Positions 59,742-64,000 of a DNA stretch of 64,000 bases are shown here, piece by piece. Below the pieces are notes generated by a model. It worked only from the letters and a program-made list of their open reading frames with translations, did not search any database and was not told where the DNA came from. The position numbers and the translations under genes were made by a program. Each line of letters begins with the position of its first letter. Within the stretch, counting starts at the first letter, position 1. Source of the DNA: Notospermus geniculatus. Taxonomy: Eukaryota; Nemertea; Pilidiophora; Heteronemertea; Lineidae. Where the stretch lies: assembly GCA_002633025.1 (NCBI GenBank), contig NMRB01001201.1:15090-79089 (forward strand), written 5' to 3'.

Positions 59742-62700
59742 TAGATGAGCATGTAATCATGTGTTGTGATCTTCCGCTGCAGTAAACAAGCCATATGTTT
59801 TCTCGCTTCGTCTTCTACCTCACCTCTGTGACTTCCCCACGTCCCAAATCACCAGTTTGAATAAAGCAGTTACGTTCATTGACTGCTAAGTAAGACATCG
59901 ACACTCGTTGCCCGATCAAGTAATCCCGAGCCAGCCCTTAATTAAGCAAAGATGGATGATAATACTATAAGTATGCGCGCTCTCGTATGATTTAATCCCA
60001 GATTCATTACCAGTTAATTGTACCTACATATCCAGACGATATCTCTTGATGTATGACAATAAAGAAAATAGCTTAAGAGGCTGAGATGACGGATGAATAC
60101 GGATACGGTCTGGTAATGAGGTACGGCCTGAGGTATAATGACGCCCAGGGGAGGCGTATTGGCTTGGCGTCAAATACAAGATACCTATCTATATGGTAAA
60201 CAATTAGGCTATCCCTGACGTTAGAGTTCATAAAACTATGAAGAAACCCGATGAGAATTGGCCAACATCGAGTACATTCAACTTCGTCATGGCGATGATT
60301 TCAATACATTGGAGAACTTTCGAAGACGAGGCCGAATGTGCTGGGAACCCGGATGTGCCTAGGAAAGCGTACCAGGGATTTGTCATGACTGCATACCTTC
60401 TACCTTTCAGTGTGGCACCGTATCTATATAATAATGCTGTAAGTCGGCTCAATAAAGTCACACATAGAAGCTTGGTTTTGCCTGATGCAACGGGTGGTTT
60501 AATTTGCGAAGAGGACTTTGTTCTGGTTGCAATTTTACTTTTTTTAATGGTGTCACAAGTTGTTCGATTGCTTTCTAAATTCTCCCTACCGCACACCGTG
60601 TTGCACCAATTCCAGCTGTGCTATGCATTCCAACCTCGGCCAAACTCAGAATCACCGATTGCCACGGGTTCTTGCTAGTGGTAAAAGAAAAGGCAACCAG
60701 ATCACTAAATAAATAGATCCTCGTGTCCCACCGAGGCCTCATGTCCCACCGAGGATTAGTGAAGGTCCCAGAATTTGCTTCAGATGCCTCCCATGTTGTG
60801 AACCTTGTTCACCGTTGATGAATCTTGTCGGAGGGATTTAGGAAGGAAAGGTATAATGTTGCCTCAGAAGAACATGATGAAAATTGGCCACCAGGTGGTT
60901 TCATGTAAGGAATGTTCAACATGTTAGGTGAAAGATGATATCTCATGTAAAGTGCATTGTCAAATTCATCCTAAACTCATTGCAGCCGTGTTAACGTATT
61001 TTCCCTCAGAGTGACAGGTAGGCCAAGGAAAATGTTAAAATTGTTTTACAGTTCCAGTGAGGAACGTTTGCCGATACCAAAGACTGAGATGGTAACGAAG
61101 TTTTTCGGTGTCAGTCGATACAACATTAGGCACAGTTTTAAAGACATAAAAAAACCATCGTCGAATATTTTGCCGGTGTTTTCGTACAGAAACACTTGAT
61201 CCTTAATATTGAAAGCATTCCTTGGGTGTCATGATACCCTCTCCCTTTTGAACTTATTACGAAGTTTAAAGCCTCCAGCGATCCTCAATGTCTAATGAAC
61301 GAAAACAAACAGCAGGAGTGGTTGTTAAAATTGTCTGTAACACCAGGTGGACCGAGGAGAAGTATCCAAGGTAAATAAACAAAATTTGCCGACAACTGTT
61401 TTCGTCGACATTGCTAACAAGACTTGCAGTCGAATACGAGAAATTGCATGGTTCATGTTCTTCTGAGGATTGCTTCTCCTGATGTAAAAACGAAAGCTTT
61501 CATTTTATGGTGAGATATGAAGAAAGATGTAACAAGACGAATGACTGTTTGGAATTCAGGCAATTCCTCTCAAAACTGACACCAGTTTTTGAGTCGTATC
61601 GCTATGTTCGATGTGTCTACTGCAGGCAACAAGCCCCAAAAGGCATGCTTGAAATTCGTTGGCAGTTGCGTGATAACGAGTGCATTTTTCTTCAAGGTTA
61701 GCATTGGATCTTCTTGTCTTCTAACTCGTATTATGATCTGCCTGATAATTTTATGTGTTCGGATGGTGAAATACATGTAGTTGCAGTTCCTTGAGCTGGC
61801 CCTAAAGACGGACCAAAGCCGCCTTTGCGTTTGAAGCCGAACTGATACAAGGCCGTATGCGATTCGATGCGTGACTGTTCGTGCCTGACAAGGTTTCATA
61901 TAAGTCACCGTTCACCCTGACCGGCTCTCGGCATGCTTACATTGTAATTACTCACAGAGTCAAAGACAACGTACCAAATGGGAGATTCCATTTGTTCCCT
62001 TTGAAGGGCTCATCTGTCGTTATTCAGCGCATCAGGTGCGGTAGTCAAGGCCATTGGACAAAAAACAGCATCGGGATTCCATCTGATCTCTAAAGTGCAG
62101 GAAAAGGTGTACTTGTAGTCTCCAGGTTTCTGGAAGCCCTTGGTCGTTGCGTCTTCTACAGCAACCTCCAGTGAATAACGTACGGCTTACAGTTTTTAAG
62201 CGATGGCATTTTACATATCTCTAAATGCGAAAGCAAAAAGTGGTATATCTGCTATGGCCTCCATGGAAGGATAAATTCCTTGACAGAATGTGGGGTTCTG
62301 GCATTTGAAGTGTTTTATTCATCAGAGGGGAACCAACCTGAAAGGTTAATGGATCATCTTGCTTGGCTTGAATACCAATAGCATGGCCAGGGTGGTGGGT
62401 ATATGAGACTGATGGCAATTGCTCGGAATCAGCAACAAAGGTATCATTTTCAAAATAAATTACGTCTTTTTCAAGAAATTTCATGAATTTTTGGAAGGTT
62501 CAGAAGGTATCTAGTGATGCCAGCGTGTTCCAACATGTCAAGACGTCTCTGACCCGCAGTAACCCTATGTAAAAGTGCTATTAGCATCAGTTCGTTTCAA
62601 TCATTTTTTGTCGGCTTAGACGTCTGCTATCAAAAGCACCGAACATAACTCGTGTGGGTGTTCTTTACGTTTTGAATTCTCTCTTTTCATCGTTAACCGG

Positions 62701-64000
62701 CACCAAGTTTCACACTTCAGTCGTTCTCTCTGCTGAGAAATCATTTGAAAAGAAAGTAGTTCTATGCCCGCGCTCACACCTATATCATCAAAGTTAATTT
62801 CTCTCCCTTCACTGCATCCTATGTGAAGGAAGGCGCCCGAGGAGCTGGTGCAAAAAGGCCTGGACTGGTAGATCTTGTTGTGGAGGAAGCTTCCTAACCC
62901 TCTCTTGTATCCCAGTTTATCCCAATATCTCTAGTCTCTGATTGCCAATCGGCATCACACCGTCAGTGTCCACTGCCTCGAGGTGTGGTCATCATGGTTA
63001 ATGCCACGGCATCGTCCAGGATCATTATCCTGGAGGCATCCCGCCATAACTCGGCTAATCACCGAGCTAAACTAACGAGCAAGCTCTATGCAGTTGGAGG
63101 GATTCATTGGTTTGGCAGTGAAAGATCAAAGGAGTCAGTTCTCTGACTTATCACTCATTGTCATATTGTCATGTTGAGAAGCCATACCACATGCTGTGGG
63201 GATATCATGGGGTCTGCTCTGTAACAAAACCAAATGATGAAAGGCTATTTACAGATCATCCTTATCCGCGCCACCAAAATATCGTCATGCACCCGAAAAG
63301 AGGTAATCATGATAAGCTTTGTCTTCATCAGTAATGTTCATTGGTGGAATCGTCGGCGCAGGTCGGCATCACCACTGTCGTTCTTGGTTCGATTACCTAC
63401 TCGGACTAGGTCACTTCGAAAGTGACATGGCGCAGCTTTCTTGACCATTTCAAACTTGAGGAGTTGTCCCACATATCCGACCCACCGATTGGTGAGAATT
63501 CATTGCTACGATAGGGATGTGTATCGGTCTTTCCTGTCCAAGTAATGTGGCCATGATATGGTCACTAATGGGTGGCGTCCACTAGAGCGCCGACAAGATT
63601 AGGAAGGGTTGCGGAAGCAAATTATGCCATTTCGGCATCCTTTCCGCGTCGGTCGCGAAAAAAAGTGTGCGAATCATCGTTTCCTGGGACATTACTACGA
63701 ATCTCTGCAGACATACCTGGGAGTGTCCCAGGAAGCAATCGTGAAGGGCGCGAAATGCTGCTGATCGTAGCAGGACAGCGCGGACACATCTNTTAGCTAA
63801 ACTTTTGAAATAATAGTGCTTTGACACATCAGGCTTCACAAATTCTACTCACAAGTTCCAATTGTGAATCTCTATGAACGACATGAGAATAAAAAAACGT
63901 TGAATATAATCCACAAGCATTAAAAAATCCGCCACAACGCTGCATTTAAGACGCGCGTTTCTTCCTCCTTATTAGAGAATGAGGAGAGCGTTGTGTTTCA
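59742..64000. other. Right end of the window, no recognised gene
   Basis: The longest frame (60238-60678, plus, 146 codons) has an antisense frame of 122 codons over the same bases and no domain I know. AT-rich homeodomain-like words cluster at 59930-60030. A small hairpin TTTCCTGGGACA / TGTCCCAGGAA lies at 63682-63736, and an isolated N at 63792. Confidence 0.4.

Noticed and set aside
60238-60678. 146-codon frame as a possible gene
   Set aside because: There is no domain, no splice support, and an equally long antisense frame. It is left as unassigned sequence.

Overview
This looks like a window of a marine invertebrate deuterostome genome. Genes are split by GT/AG introns of about 0.1 to 2.8 kb. 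The three recognisable gene families (SLC6 transporter, vesicular monoamine-type SLC18 transporter, type-B carboxylesterase) are animal families. Much of the rest is small inverted-repeat elements, and the palindromes TAGGCCTA, ACATGTA and ACCGGT recur throughout. A lancelet (Branchiostoma) or an echinoderm fits best. I cannot settle which from the sequence alone, and this assignment is inference. The sequence is a draft: one 571-base gap (33907-34477) and four isolated Ns.

Layout. 103-4971 (minus strand) holds the first five coding exons of an SLC6 sodium- and chloride-coupled amino-acid/GABA-type transporter, which continues off the left edge. From about 5 to 35 kb I see no convincing host gene. 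This stretch is a repeat landscape: short inverted-repeat elements, an 0.8 kb TIR element built of GGTGTT/AACACC words, a 98-bp perfect palindrome inside another element, a decayed BEL/Pao-like gag remnant near 27.2-27.9 kb, and a 2.96 kb TIR element flanked by TA. 35498-42788 (plus strand) is a 13-exon SLC18 vesicular monoamine transporter-like gene, complete except for an N in exon 1. Its longest intron holds a possible alternative last exon with its own polyadenylation signal. 44651-50194 (minus strand) holds two tandem copies of a secreted or ER-type carboxylesterase ending in KDEL. The distal copy is intact. The copy next to SLC18 carries two frameshifting deletions and a changed nucleophile elbow. 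The remainder, 51-64 kb, is repeats and unassigned sequence, dominated by a 2.7 kb foldback element at 53994-56687.

How the genes relate. SLC6 carriers usually clear transmitters or amino acids at the plasma membrane, and SLC18 loads amines into vesicles. The esterases are predicted ER-lumen serine hydrolases. SLC18 and the broken esterase copy converge tail to tail. Nothing in the sequence shows that these genes form a functional unit, and their proximity may be chance.
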